Positions 36,310 through 44,340 of a stretch of DNA of 64,000 nt are shown piece by piece. A model generated the notes under the pieces. That model made no database searches. It saw nothing but the letters and a program-made list of their open reading frames with translations, and had not been told where the DNA came from. The stretch's first letter is position 1, and every line of letters begins with the position of its first letter. This DNA comes from Lentzea terrae (GTDB lineage Bacteria; Actinomycetota; Actinomycetes; Mycobacteriales; Pseudonocardiaceae). The DNA lies in contig NZ_QFWW01000004.1 in the NCBI RefSeq assembly GCF_003265345.1, forward strand, positions 217,846-281,845. The letters run 5' to 3'. The position numbers were made by a program, and so were the translations under genes.

Positions 36310-37425
36310 ATGGCAGAGGAGGACATCGAGGCCGGCGGGGTCAAGATCACCGTTGGTGAGAAGACCACCGGTGAGAAAGCCGTCGAGGCGATCCCGATCT
36401 ACGGCAACTTCGTCAAGGCGAAGGACGCGATGGGCGACGCCGGCGACACCGGCGGCGCGGCGGCTCTGTCGGCCGAGGGCAGTGCGCTGGTCAGCGGGTT
36501 GGTCGAGGCCGGGCAGGGTCTGGTCATGGACCCGCTCGGCTGGTTGGTCGGACAGGGCCTCAACTTCCTGATCAGCGTGGTGCAGCCGCTCGAGGACGCG
36601 ATCCACTTCGTCAGCGGCGACGGTCCCGCGTTGCAGCAGGCAGGTGAGAACTTCAGTGCCATCGCGACCGGTGTCGCCGAACTGCGCACGGCGTTCGCCG
36701 ATGACCTGGGGAGCACCGTCCAGACCTGGGGCGGCAGTGCTTCGGAGGCGGCAGGCACCAAGCTCGGGGAGTTCGCCCACGGGATCGACGGCGTCGCAGC
36801 CCAAGCAGGAGAACTGGCCGAGCTGCTGCTGATGTCCTCGATGATCATGCAGATCATCGAGGACGTCATCAAGGCGATCCTCACCGAGCTGATCACCTGG
36901 CTGATCATGATCTGGATCCCGGCGCTCGCCGCCGCGGTGCCGAGCTGTGGCGCCTCGACGGCCGCTGCCGGCGCCGCGACGGGTGTCCGGGTCGCCACGA
37001 CGGTCGGCCGGGTGTCGCGCATCGTGGCCAAGCTCCGCGGGCTGCTGACGAAGATCATGGACTTCCTGCGGAACCTGGCGAGCAAGGCCAAGAACCTCGG
37101 CACCGCGTTCAAGAAGGCCATGGCGGACAAGAAGGTCACCAGCCAGCAGGCGACCGACGCGCTGGCCGGCAAGACGAAGTGGGAGCGGTTCAGGAGCAAC
37201 CCGGTCACGCGGATGAACAGCCATGACGGCATCGTCGGCGAGCGGATGCAGAACGGCTTCGGGAAGTCGATGCTCGACGCGGTGGGCAACGAGGCGTTGG
37301 CCCAGGTCAACCCGTACCACGAGAAGGGCCTGCGCAACACGTCCATCCAGGAGAAGGCCGCCGAGTCTCGCGACACGGGCACCGACTACTCGAAGCAGCG
37401 CATCGAAGGGTTTCTGGACATCTGA
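36310..37425 (+). CDS. Large W-G motif protein, probable ESX-secreted or membrane-acting effector
   Basis: 371 residues from ATG 36310. Residues 60-170 form helices with Trp140-Gly141 in a turn (QTWGGSASEA), reminiscent of an LXG/PPE-like N-domain. Residues 172-215 hold one or two very hydrophobic helices, then a basic, lysine-rich C-terminal domain (about 240-371) with no motif I recognise. In such modules the variable C-terminus is often a toxin; here that is inference only. It overlaps the following membrane protein start by one base, so the two are translationally linked, as effector and immunity genes often are. Confidence 0.6.
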   Translation: MAEEDIEAGGVKITVGEKTTGEKAVEAIPIYGNFVKAKDAMGDAGDTGGAAALSAEGSALVSGLVEAGQGLVMDPLGWLVGQGLNFLISVVQPLEDAIHFVSGDGPALQQAGENFSAIATGVAELRTAFADDLGSTVQTWGGSASEAAGTKLGEFAHGIDGVAAQAGELAELLLMSSMIMQIIEDVIKAILTELITWLIMIWIPALAAAVPSCGASTAAAGAATGVRVATTVGRVSRIVAKLRGLLTKIMDFLRNLASKAKNLGTAFKKAMADKKVTSQQATDALAGKTKWERFRSNPVTRMNSHDGIVGERMQNGFGKSMLDAVGNEALAQVNPYHEKGLRNTSIQEKAAESRDTGTDYSKQRIEGFLDI

Positions 37426-38264
37426 TGATGGACCATCTACTGAAGTTCTGGCACGGGTACGTCCTCGCCCCGTACGTCCTGACGTGGATCGCGTGCGCGA
37501 TCGTGTTCCTGGTGGTGCGGCGCTGGCTCCACTTCCGCGGCCACGCGAAGCGACGGGATGCGCAGATCGCGGCGCTGACCCCGTTGGCGCAGCGGCTGGG
37601 CGGCAAGGTGCTCGGCCCCGGCGAGGCAGGCATGTGGACGGCTGAGCTCTGCAAGCCGTTCGTGAACGAGTTCTCGATCGCGTTCCGGTCGAAGAGGCAG
37701 TTCGACCTGTCGTTGGACTTCCAGCGCGGTCAGTGGCACGTCAGGGTGACAGAGGCGTCGATCCGCTACGACTCACGCGGTTTTGGCGTGCGGTGGCTGC
37801 AGGAGCACCGCATCGAGATCGCGACTGCGCGCCTGGCGCCGCTGAAGGTCAGGCGGCCGAACAAGTACAGCATCAACAACGGTCAGCCGTTGTCACCCGG
37901 CCAGCTCGAGTCCGAGTGGAAGTCGATCGTCGAGCACAAGCCGGCGACCGTCCAAAGCGACGCCGAGTGGCTGCCGGTGCCGTTGTCGCCGCCCATGGAC
38001 AAGGAGTTCTCCGCGTACGGCAACGATCCCGCGACGGCCGCCAGGGAGCTGAACTTCGACGCGCTGCACTGGCTCATCGACCAGCAGGAGAGCCTGCCGC
38101 TGTGGGCCAAGCGGATGACGCTGACCTTCGAGTCGGGCTTCGTCTACCTGATCGCGTACGACCACATCTACCCCGATGACCTGATGGGCGTGGTCGACAC
38201 GATCTGCGGGCTGCTCGACCGCATGCCGGGCGCCCGGCCGAGGCACCCCGCCGCCGCAGTCTGA
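37425..38264 (+). CDS. Membrane-anchored protein of unknown family, longer paralogue of the 34703 gene
   Basis: 279 residues from ATG 37425, overlapping the upstream stop (TGATG). One transmembrane helix (about 15-34), then the duplicated blocks PLAQRLGGKVLGPGEA, SLDFQRGQWHVRVTEAS and a C-terminal DDLMGVVDTICGLLDRMPGA. Relative to the 34703 paralogue it carries an insertion of about 75 residues (about 150-225) before the C-terminal block. Its translational link to the W-G protein makes it the best candidate for a dedicated partner or immunity protein. Confidence 0.72.
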   Translation: MMDHLLKFWHGYVLAPYVLTWIACAIVFLVVRRWLHFRGHAKRRDAQIAALTPLAQRLGGKVLGPGEAGMWTAELCKPFVNEFSIAFRSKRQFDLSLDFQRGQWHVRVTEASIRYDSRGFGVRWLQEHRIEIATARLAPLKVRRPNKYSINNGQPLSPGQLESEWKSIVEHKPATVQSDAEWLPVPLSPPMDKEFSAYGNDPATAARELNFDALHWLIDQQESLPLWAKRMTLTFESGFVYLIAYDHIYPDDLMGVVDTICGLLDRMPGARPRHPAAAV

Positions 38265-38276
38265 GCCCAACGCGAG

Positions 38277-38304
38277 GCCGCGCTGCCGACACGGTCAGCG
38301 CGGC
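38277..38304 (+). terminator. Hairpin after the ESX-like module
   Basis: GCCGCGCTG (38277-38285) / CAGCGCGGC (38296-38304), perfect 9-bp stem with a 10-base loop, 13 bases after the stop at 38264. No T run, so termination strength is uncertain. Confidence 0.55.
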
Positions 38305-38369
38305 GTCACGGCATAGCCCGCCAGGTAGGTCTCCTCGAACGGCAGCGGCGTGCCGATGTTCTCGATCAC
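38295..38369 (-). CDS. Candidate small peptide gene, 24 codons or more
   Basis: A minus-strand frame that ends at 38295 encodes VIENIGTPLPFEETYLAGY followed by AVTPR from GTG 38369. Nearly every third codon position is G or C, including the part (38298-38349) that no plus-strand frame occupies, which argues for real coding. Weak GAGAG lies upstream; a longer form could start at GTG 38463. It overlaps the terminator stem and, if the longer form is real, the start of the next gene. I recognise no family. Confidence 0.25.
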   Translation of the reverse strand: MIENIGTPLPFEETYLAGYAVTPR

Positions 38370-38448
38370 GCCGCTCTCGGGGGGAGAGCGGAAGTGGGTC
38401 CGACATTCCGGGACGCAACGGGACGACGCCGCCGACCGTCCTTCAATC

Positions 38449-39468
38449 GTGGCGACCACACCGGAGACTGACGAGCACTCGGCGACACTGCACGACGTGG
38501 TCACCACCGAGGTGAAGCCGCAGAAGAGCGGGTTCGCCACGTTCTTGCTGGTCGTGTGCGCGTTTTTGTTCGTCGCCGCGGCCATGGTCAGGCTGCTCGG
38601 CATCGACGGCAACCGGTACATGATCGCCTCGACGTCGTTGATCCCGTACATCACCGTGGTTGGGCTGCTCATCGGGCTGTTGGCGCTCTTGCGCAAGCGG
38701 TGGGTGGTTGGGCTCACGATGACACTGGTGGCGGTCGTGCTGGTGGGGACCGTGGCGCAACGGGCGTTCCCGGACTCGCGGCCGAACGGGGTGGGGCAGC
38801 CGGTTCGGGTGATGACCTCGAACCTGCTCGTCGGCATCGCGGATGCCGAGGCGGTCGTGCGCGAAGTGAGGAATCGCGACGTCGACGTACTGGCGCTGCA
38901 GGAGTTGACGCCCGACATGGTGCGCGACCTCGAACGGGCCGGGCTGAACCAGGTGTTGCCCAACCGGGTCTTCCTGGCCGAACCGGGTGGGTCGGGCAGT
39001 GGCATCGCCTCGAAGTTCCCGCTCACGCAACGGAATCTGACTCCGCCTGGCACGTTGCAGCAGGCCGGGGCGCTCGTCGACCTGCCGGGCAGGGACATCG
39101 AGGTCGTGTCGGTGCATCCGTTGCCGCCGGTCGTGACGGAAGGGCCGGAGGCGTGGCAGCGCGAGCTGGCCGGGCTGCCGACGCCGGACTCGACCGGCGC
39201 GATCAGGATTCTGGCCGGCGACTTCAACGCGACGCTCGACCACGTCGGCCTGACGAGGTTGCTGAACAAGGGCTATGTGGACGCCGCCGACCAGGTCGGC
39301 AAGGGGCTGATCCACACGTGGCCGAGCAAGAGCGGGATCTGGCCGCCGCCGGTCACCATCGACCACGTGCTGGTGGACACGCGGTGCCCGGTCGACACGG
39401 TGGACGTGTTCGACGTGCTCGGCAGTGATCACCGGGCCGTTGTCACGCAGTTCGTCGTACCCCGGTAG
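38449..39468 (+). CDS. Membrane-anchored endonuclease/exonuclease/phosphatase family protein
   Basis: 339 residues from GTG 38449; the frame is open to GTG 38350 but lacks a ribosome site there. Three transmembrane helices (about 25-115) are followed by an extracytoplasmic EEP domain with MTSNLLVGIADAE, LALQELT, LAGDFNATLDH, TIDHVLVD and SDHRAVV, covering the catalytic Asn, Glu, Asp/Asn and His. Actinobacterial proteins with this layout are thought to act on nucleotides or phospholipid-like phosphodiesters outside the cell; the substrate is unknown here. Confidence 0.84.
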   Translation: MATTPETDEHSATLHDVVTTEVKPQKSGFATFLLVVCAFLFVAAAMVRLLGIDGNRYMIASTSLIPYITVVGLLIGLLALLRKRWVVGLTMTLVAVVLVGTVAQRAFPDSRPNGVGQPVRVMTSNLLVGIADAEAVVREVRNRDVDVLALQELTPDMVRDLERAGLNQVLPNRVFLAEPGGSGSGIASKFPLTQRNLTPPGTLQQAGALVDLPGRDIEVVSVHPLPPVVTEGPEAWQRELAGLPTPDSTGAIRILAGDFNATLDHVGLTRLLNKGYVDAADQVGKGLIHTWPSKSGIWPPPVTIDHVLVDTRCPVDTVDVFDVLGSDHRAVVTQFVVPR

Positions 39469-39491
39469 CCGGTTCTTGGTAGACAGGTCGC

Positions 39492-40577
39492 ATGAAGATC
39501 CTCGCCATTGCGGCCTTGCTGGGGGGCATGCTTTCGCCCGCTCAGGCCGAGGAACCCACCGTCACCTGTCCACCGTCACCTGAGCCTCAGGACATGCGCA
39601 ACGAGGCCTATTACCAGTTCGTCATGACGTACAAGTCCGAGTGCGCCGAACCCACGAACTGGGGGACCTACTACCCGGACCTGACCATCTCCTCCGACCA
39701 GGTGTCCGTCACGGCGTCGACGGCGCTCGCCGGTGCCATCGCCTCGGTCAGGTACGGCGGCAAGGAGTACATCGGCAGCGGCGGGCACGGCGCCGCGTTC
39801 CAGTGGGCCGTGCGGCCGTTCGTCCGGCCGATCGGCGCGTCGGACACGGTGCAGCCCAAGGCGACCGAGTGCTACAACCCGACGCAGGCCGGGTCGCAGA
39901 AAGACGACGACGGCAAGACAGCGCCCTACCACTGGCCGTCCACCAGCGCGTTGTCGCAGTTCGAGAAGGTCGGCGGCAGCCGCTACCTCGCGGCCAGCAG
40001 GCTCGCGATGTACGTGCCGATTCCGCAGCAGACCAAGCTGCCCGACGACAACTGCAAGGCGACCGACTACCAGCCAGACCAGAGCCCGATGAGCCTCGGC
40101 CTTTCGCACTACTGGCTCAACCCGGACGTCAGCGTGTCCGGCAACGTCATCGAGCTCCGCGCCGGGCTGCACGTCGAGGACCAGGAACCCGCCGCGAACG
40201 TCGGTGAGGTCCACAGCACGATCGTCGCCTACACCCAGCGCGACTTCACCAAGGAGTACGCGTACCTCAACGGGCAGCTCGTGCCGTTCGACGCCACGCG
40301 GTGGGACCACAAGAAGAGTCCGTCGCTGCGCTGCACCGAGAACGGTACCCACTGCCTGGGCATGTACCTGCCGAACAGCCAGACGCGCGAGGACGCGTAC
40401 GTCTACCTGGAGAGCAGGGCGCCGGACGAGTACACGGCCTGGGGCGGCTCGTACACCATCGAGGCGACGTTCGTGAGCAGGAACTCCCGGCACGTCGACA
40501 TGCAGGCGTACGCGGTCGTCGGTGACAAGCAGAAGGTCACCGAGACGTTCGATCGACTGAGCTCGCCAGTGCGGTAA
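39492..40577 (+). CDS. Secreted protein of unknown function
   Basis: 361 residues from ATG 39492. Signal peptide with predicted cleavage after AQA (residue 19). The mature part is Tyr/Asp/Thr-rich and beta-rich with six or more cysteines (for example TVTCPPSP, KSECAEP, TECYNPT, DDNCKAT, LRCTENGTHC), suggesting disulfides. I recognise no domain. Its 3' end overlaps the convergent Sir2 gene by 41 bases. Confidence 0.72.
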   Translation: MKILAIAALLGGMLSPAQAEEPTVTCPPSPEPQDMRNEAYYQFVMTYKSECAEPTNWGTYYPDLTISSDQVSVTASTALAGAIASVRYGGKEYIGSGGHGAAFQWAVRPFVRPIGASDTVQPKATECYNPTQAGSQKDDDGKTAPYHWPSTSALSQFEKVGGSRYLAASRLAMYVPIPQQTKLPDDNCKATDYQPDQSPMSLGLSHYWLNPDVSVSGNVIELRAGLHVEDQEPAANVGEVHSTIVAYTQRDFTKEYAYLNGQLVPFDATRWDHKKSPSLRCTENGTHCLGMYLPNSQTREDAYVYLESRAPDEYTAWGGSYTIEATFVSRNSRHVDMQAYAVVGDKQKVTETFDRLSSPVR

Positions 40578-41346
40578 GTGCTTCGAGGGCGTTCATCGGC
40601 AACGAGACGCCTCGGCCGTGCCTGACGTCGGGTTCGCGGACGTTGATCCGGATCAGCGAGCCGTTGGCGGCTGACGCCAGTTCAGCCTGACGTCGCACGG
40701 TCGGCACCGCGGTGCCGGCACCGATCTCGAGCACGACCAGGTTCCGCACGGACCGCCGCCAGGTCGTCAGCGCGTCGAGCTGCGCCTGGCTGCGGTGCGG
40801 CACCCAGCCCCAGTCGCCGAACATCAGGATGTTGGGCCGCGCCAGGCCACCGCACGACGGGCACGACGGCAACGGGCCGACCGCGCGCATCGAGTCCGGG
40901 TCCACGGTGACGTCGAACGTGCACTCCCAGATCTCGTCGGTGCACGGTTCCACGCACTGGGCGTGGTGGATCGAACCGTGGACCTCGGCGACGTCGGTGA
41001 AGCCCGCCTTCTGAAACTGGCCGTCCACATTGGACGTGAAGACGCGCGCACCCCACGAGCGCAGGATCGAGAAACCCTCGTGCGGCACGGTCGCGCGGTA
41101 CAGGCCGAGCCGGTGGCCGTAGAAGCCCCAGGCCAGCGCCGGATCGTCGGCGAAGTGCACCGGGTCGGCGATCTCCTCGAACTTCAGCCCGAGGCGTTCG
41201 TACGGCGGATAGGCCCGCCAGAAGCCCTCGGTGCCGCGGAAGTCCGGCAGTCCCGAGTCGACCCCCATGCCGGCACCGGCGCAGACGAGCAACGCGTCCG
41301 CGCCGGCGATCAGCTCGGCGGCCCTGTCGTAAGCCTCTTCGATCAC
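40537..41346 (-). CDS. Sir2-family NAD-dependent protein deacylase
   Basis: 269 residues from GTG 41346. The NAD-binding motif GAGMGVDSGLPDFRG (24-38), Asn106-x-Asp108 (TSNVD), catalytic His123 (EVHGS) and four zinc cysteines (131, 135, 162, 165) are all present. Sirtuins remove acyl groups from lysines using NAD. This is a divergent class with GMGVDSG in place of the usual GISxxSGIP. The start overlaps the mhuD stop as GTGA, so it is translationally coupled to a heme-degrading enzyme. Confidence 0.87.
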   Translation of the reverse strand: MIEEAYDRAAELIAGADALLVCAGAGMGVDSGLPDFRGTEGFWRAYPPYERLGLKFEEIADPVHFADDPALAWGFYGHRLGLYRATVPHEGFSILRSWGARVFTSNVDGQFQKAGFTDVAEVHGSIHHAQCVEPCTDEIWECTFDVTVDPDSMRAVGPLPSCPSCGGLARPNILMFGDWGWVPHRSQAQLDALTTWRRSVRNLVVLEIGAGTAVPTVRRQAELASAANGSLIRINVREPDVRHGRGVSLPMNALEALTALASSVDRTSR

Positions 41347-41654
41347 TGCTTGGGCTTGCTCCCCAGCACGACCTCGAACTCCAGCAGGTCGGCACCGGTC
41401 GACACCGGCTTCGCCCGCTCACCGGAGTGCGCAGCGGCACCGGCCTGGCCGTCGCGCCACGCCACGAAGTCCTCGTGGGTCTCCCAGTGCGTCACGACGA
41501 AGTAGCGGTCCTCGCCGGCGACCGGGCGCAGGAGCTCGAAGCCGAGGAAACCGGGCTGGTCGTCGACCGCGCCGAGGCGGGCGGCGAAGCGCTTCTCCAG
41601 CTCGGGGCCGGCGCCCTCGGGGACCTTGATCGCGTTGATCTTCACGACTGCCAT
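41343..41654 (-). CDS. mhuD: MhuD-type heme-degrading monooxygenase (ABM fold)
   Basis: 103 residues from ATG 41654. The protein begins MAVVKINAIKVPEGAGPELE and is nearly collinear with M. tuberculosis MhuD as I remember it, with catalytic Asn7 and Trp66 at the same numbers and the heme-ligand His at 76 after a one-residue insertion. MhuD opens heme to mycobilin and releases iron without carbon monoxide. The gene sits between the M1 peptidase and Sir2 genes on one strand. Together with the siderophore cluster it shows two routes to iron. Confidence 0.88.
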   Translation of the reverse strand: MAVVKINAIKVPEGAGPELEKRFAARLGAVDDQPGFLGFELLRPVAGEDRYFVVTHWETHEDFVAWRDGQAGAAAHSGERAKPVSTGADLLEFEVVLGSKPKQ

Positions 41655-41664
41655 GACACCGACT

Positions 41665-43119
41665 CTAGCGGCGCACACCGACAGGCAGCAGGTACTGGTC
41701 TTCCGGGATGCCCGAGCCGCGGAACCACGCCGCGAAGAACCCGTCCAGCTGCTGGCCGGAGGCCTCCTTGAAGTGGTTCTCGAACTCCGGCCACGAGGCG
41801 TTCGAGTCACGATGCTTGGCCGTCCACGACCGCAGGGCCTTGAAGAACACGTCGTCACCGACCTGCTTGCGCAGCGCGTGCATCGCCATGATGCCCTTGT
41901 CGTAGACGCCCCTGAACTCGTTGCCCTTGCCCATGTCGTAGAGCTTCGGCGCCCAGAACGACGAGCGCGTGCGCAGCTCCTCGATCCGGCCGCGGTAGCG
42001 CTCGTCGAGGTTCGTGCCTTCCTTCTCCATCCACAGCCACTGCGAGTAGGAGGCGAGGCACTCGTTCAGGCAGATGTCCGCCCAGTTCGAGATCGTCACC
42101 GAGTCGCCGAACCACTGGTGCGCGTTCTCGTGCACGACCGTCTCCAGGTCGGCCCACGACGCGTAGATCGGCCTGGTCTGGGTCTCCAGCGAGAACCCGA
42201 TCTGGTCGGCCACCCAGATGCTGCCGGCCGCGCGCTGCGGGTACGGGCCGAACCTCGTCTCCAGGTATGCCAGCACCTCGGGCAACCGCGCCTGGATCGG
42301 CTTCTTCTGCCCCGATGTGCCGGGTGCGTAGGCGTCCAGCACCGGCGCGCCACTCGGCAGGCGAGAGCGCACGATCTCGAACTTGTCGATCGCCACCGTG
42401 GCCAGGTACGTCGCGAGCGGCGTCTCCTCCGACCAGTTGAACGTGGTCCAGCCGCCGTCGCGCGTCACCGGGCCTTCCAGACCGTTCGACACCACCGACC
42501 AGCCGTCCGGCACGCGGGCCGCGACCTTCAGCGCCGCCTTGTCGCGCGGGGTGTCGTTGGCCGGGAACCACGTCGTCGCGGAGTGTGGCTGACCTGCGGC
42601 GAAGGCACCGCCGGTGGACGAGATCTGCCAGCCGCTGCGGCCCAGCGAGGCGTCGTTGATCGTCGTCGGGTTGCCGCCGTAGGTGACCACCGCGGTGAAC
42701 GGCTTGCCCTTCGCGAGCGGCGCGGTGGGCGTGATCACCAGCTCGTGGTCGCCCTCCTGCGCGAACTTCGCGGGCTTCCCGCCGACGGAGACCGCGCTGA
42801 CCGTCAACCCCTCCAGGTCCAGGTTGAAGCGCGACAGGTCAGCAGAGGCGGTTGCGGTGACGGTGGCGACGCCGTCCAGCTTCTTCGAGCCGGGGTCGTA
42901 GGTGATCGCCAGGTCGTAGAGCGTCACGTCGTAGCCGCTGTTGCCGTCCGTCGGGTAGTACGCGTCGCCCGCACCCGCACCGGCCTCCACGGCTGCCTGC
43001 GGTGACGTCTCCTGGCGTTGCTGCTGTGCCGGGTCGCCGCCAGGCGTGCGGAACACGACGAGCAGACCGGCGACGAGCACGAGCAAGACCAGGGCGATCA
43101 GGTACGGACGGGCCTTCAT
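41665..43119 (-). CDS. M1 family metallopeptidase, membrane-anchored
   Basis: 484 residues from ATG 43119 (ATG 43131 also possible). One N-terminal signal-anchor helix (about 5-24), then an exported M1 aminopeptidase fold: DQIGFSLETQTRP in place of the GAMEN motif, zinc ligands in HENAH (His330, His334) and Glu353 in NECLAS, 18 residues after the second His. It should cleave amino-terminal residues from peptides outside the membrane. Shorter than ERAP-like M1 enzymes because the C-terminal domain is missing. Ends ten bases before mhuD. Confidence 0.9.
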   Translation of the reverse strand: MKARPYLIALVLLVLVAGLLVVFRTPGGDPAQQQRQETSPQAAVEAGAGAGDAYYPTDGNSGYDVTLYDLAITYDPGSKKLDGVATVTATASADLSRFNLDLEGLTVSAVSVGGKPAKFAQEGDHELVITPTAPLAKGKPFTAVVTYGGNPTTINDASLGRSGWQISSTGGAFAAGQPHSATTWFPANDTPRDKAALKVAARVPDGWSVVSNGLEGPVTRDGGWTTFNWSEETPLATYLATVAIDKFEIVRSRLPSGAPVLDAYAPGTSGQKKPIQARLPEVLAYLETRFGPYPQRAAGSIWVADQIGFSLETQTRPIYASWADLETVVHENAHQWFGDSVTISNWADICLNECLASYSQWLWMEKEGTNLDERYRGRIEELRTRSSFWAPKLYDMGKGNEFRGVYDKGIMAMHALRKQVGDDVFFKALRSWTAKHRDSNASWPEFENHFKEASGQQLDGFFAAWFRGSGIPEDQYLLPVGVRR

Positions 43120-43135
43120 GCGTTTAATCATCCCT

Positions 43136-43882
43136 GTGTCGGTGGTGGAGTTCGGCGGAACGGGACAAGGCGTGCTGCTCCTGCACGGCCTGATGAGCAG
43201 GGCCACCGCCTGGTGGCCGGTCGCGCAGTGGCTCACACCGTTCGGCCGCGTCGTCGGGATCGACCAGCGCGGGCACGGCCGAAACCCGCAGCGGGGACCG
43301 TTTCGCACCGAGGACTTCGTCGCCGACGCCGCGAAGGCGATCGAGGACCTCGGCCTCGGACCCGCTGTGGTGATCGGGCACTCCATGGGCGGGCTGCACG
43401 CGTGGTGTCTCGCGGCGACCCGTCCGGACCTGGTCCGCGCGATTGTGGTCGAGGACTTCGCCCCGGACAACAGGGGAAAGACGGTCGACGAGTGGAAGTG
43501 GCTCTTCGACGCGTGGCCGGTGCCGTTCCAGTCGCTCGCGCACGTCACCTCGTACTTCGGCGCGCCGGTGTTCGCCGAGTACTTCGAGGAACGCGAAGAC
43601 GGCTGGCACCTGATCGCCGAGATGGACGACCTCTACGAGATCGCCGCCGAGTGGGGCACGCGGGCGTACTGGGACTTCATCGACGAGGTGAAGTGCCCGT
43701 CACTGGTCATCGAGGCAGGTCAGGGCGGCCAACAACGCAACCAGATGGCCGAGGCCGCGCGCCGGTCCAACGGCCAGTACCTGTTCGTGCCGGAGGCGGG
43801 CCACGTCGTGCACGCCACCGCGCCGTGGGTCTACCGGGGCGCCGTGGAGGCCTTCTTGAGCACGTCGATCTCGCCGGTCTGA
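43136..43882 (+). CDS. Alpha/beta hydrolase
   Basis: 248 residues from GTG 43136. Catalytic elements: oxyanion HG (LLLHGLMSRATAW), nucleophile elbow GHSMGG with Ser, acid in the late strand (VIEAGQ), and His in PEAGHVVHA. The lid region carries EYFEEREDGWHLIAEMDDLY. Substrate unknown. The start is only 16 bases from the divergent M1 start, with no ribosome site, so the transcript may be leaderless. The 3' end overlaps the convergent 2H gene by 52 bases. Rv3591c of M. tuberculosis is the likely positional counterpart. Confidence 0.87.
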   Translation: MSVVEFGGTGQGVLLLHGLMSRATAWWPVAQWLTPFGRVVGIDQRGHGRNPQRGPFRTEDFVADAAKAIEDLGLGPAVVIGHSMGGLHAWCLAATRPDLVRAIVVEDFAPDNRGKTVDEWKWLFDAWPVPFQSLAHVTSYFGAPVFAEYFEEREDGWHLIAEMDDLYEIAAEWGTRAYWDFIDEVKCPSLVIEAGQGGQQRNQMAEAARRSNGQYLFVPEAGHVVHATAPWVYRGAVEAFLSTSISPV

Positions 43883-44340
43883 GTGTCGACGATCGAGACC
43901 TCGCGGACCTTCGCGCGGATCGGCTCGACCGGGAACACCTTCGCGAACGCGGCCTTCATCGCCTCGTCGTCCACGCCCTGGACGAGCGTGCAGTGCGGCA
44001 CCCAGTTGCCGGGCAGGTAGTAAGCGCTGGGGTTCTTCACATGGCCCGCCAGCACGTCGTGGATCGCCGAATGCACGGCCAGCAGTTCGGCGTCGACCAC
44101 GGCGGCGAGCATCAGCACGTTGTCGGCCGTCGAGAACGTGCTGAGCATGTGCAGCCAGAGGTCCGGCATCCACAGCCGTTCCAGGTCCTCCCGCAGCTCC
44201 TTGCGGACCTTCGGGCCGATGGTGCTCGCGACGGCGTAGGTCAGGTGTGGCGGGTACTCGTGCTTCGCGCCGATGCGCTGCTGCAGCTCGCGGACCTTCT
44301 TGTCCGCCTCGTCGTCGAAGAACGCCACGAGCGCGTGCAT
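43831..44340 (-). CDS. 2'-5' RNA ligase/2H phosphoesterase family protein
   Basis: 169 residues from ATG 44340, overlapping the mutY stop as ATGA. Two HxT motifs define the 2H fold: HLTYAVA (near 30) and HCTLVQG (near 118), separated by about 85 residues. Members hydrolyse cyclic phosphates of RNA or nucleotide products. The gene is translationally coupled to mutY, hinting at a role near DNA or nucleotide repair, but that is inference. The 3' end overlaps the alpha/beta hydrolase gene in antisense. Confidence 0.83.
   Translation of the reverse strand: MHALVAFFDDEADKKVRELQQRIGAKHEYPPHLTYAVASTIGPKVRKELREDLERLWMPDLWLHMLSTFSTADNVLMLAAVVDAELLAVHSAIHDVLAGHVKNPSAYYLPGNWVPHCTLVQGVDDEAMKAAFAKVFPVEPIRAKVREVSIVDTQTGEIDVLKKASTAPR

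Noticed and set aside
41626-43005. 459-codon plus-strand frame
   Set aside because: Antisense shadow of the M1 peptidase, which has intact zinc motifs on the minus strand.
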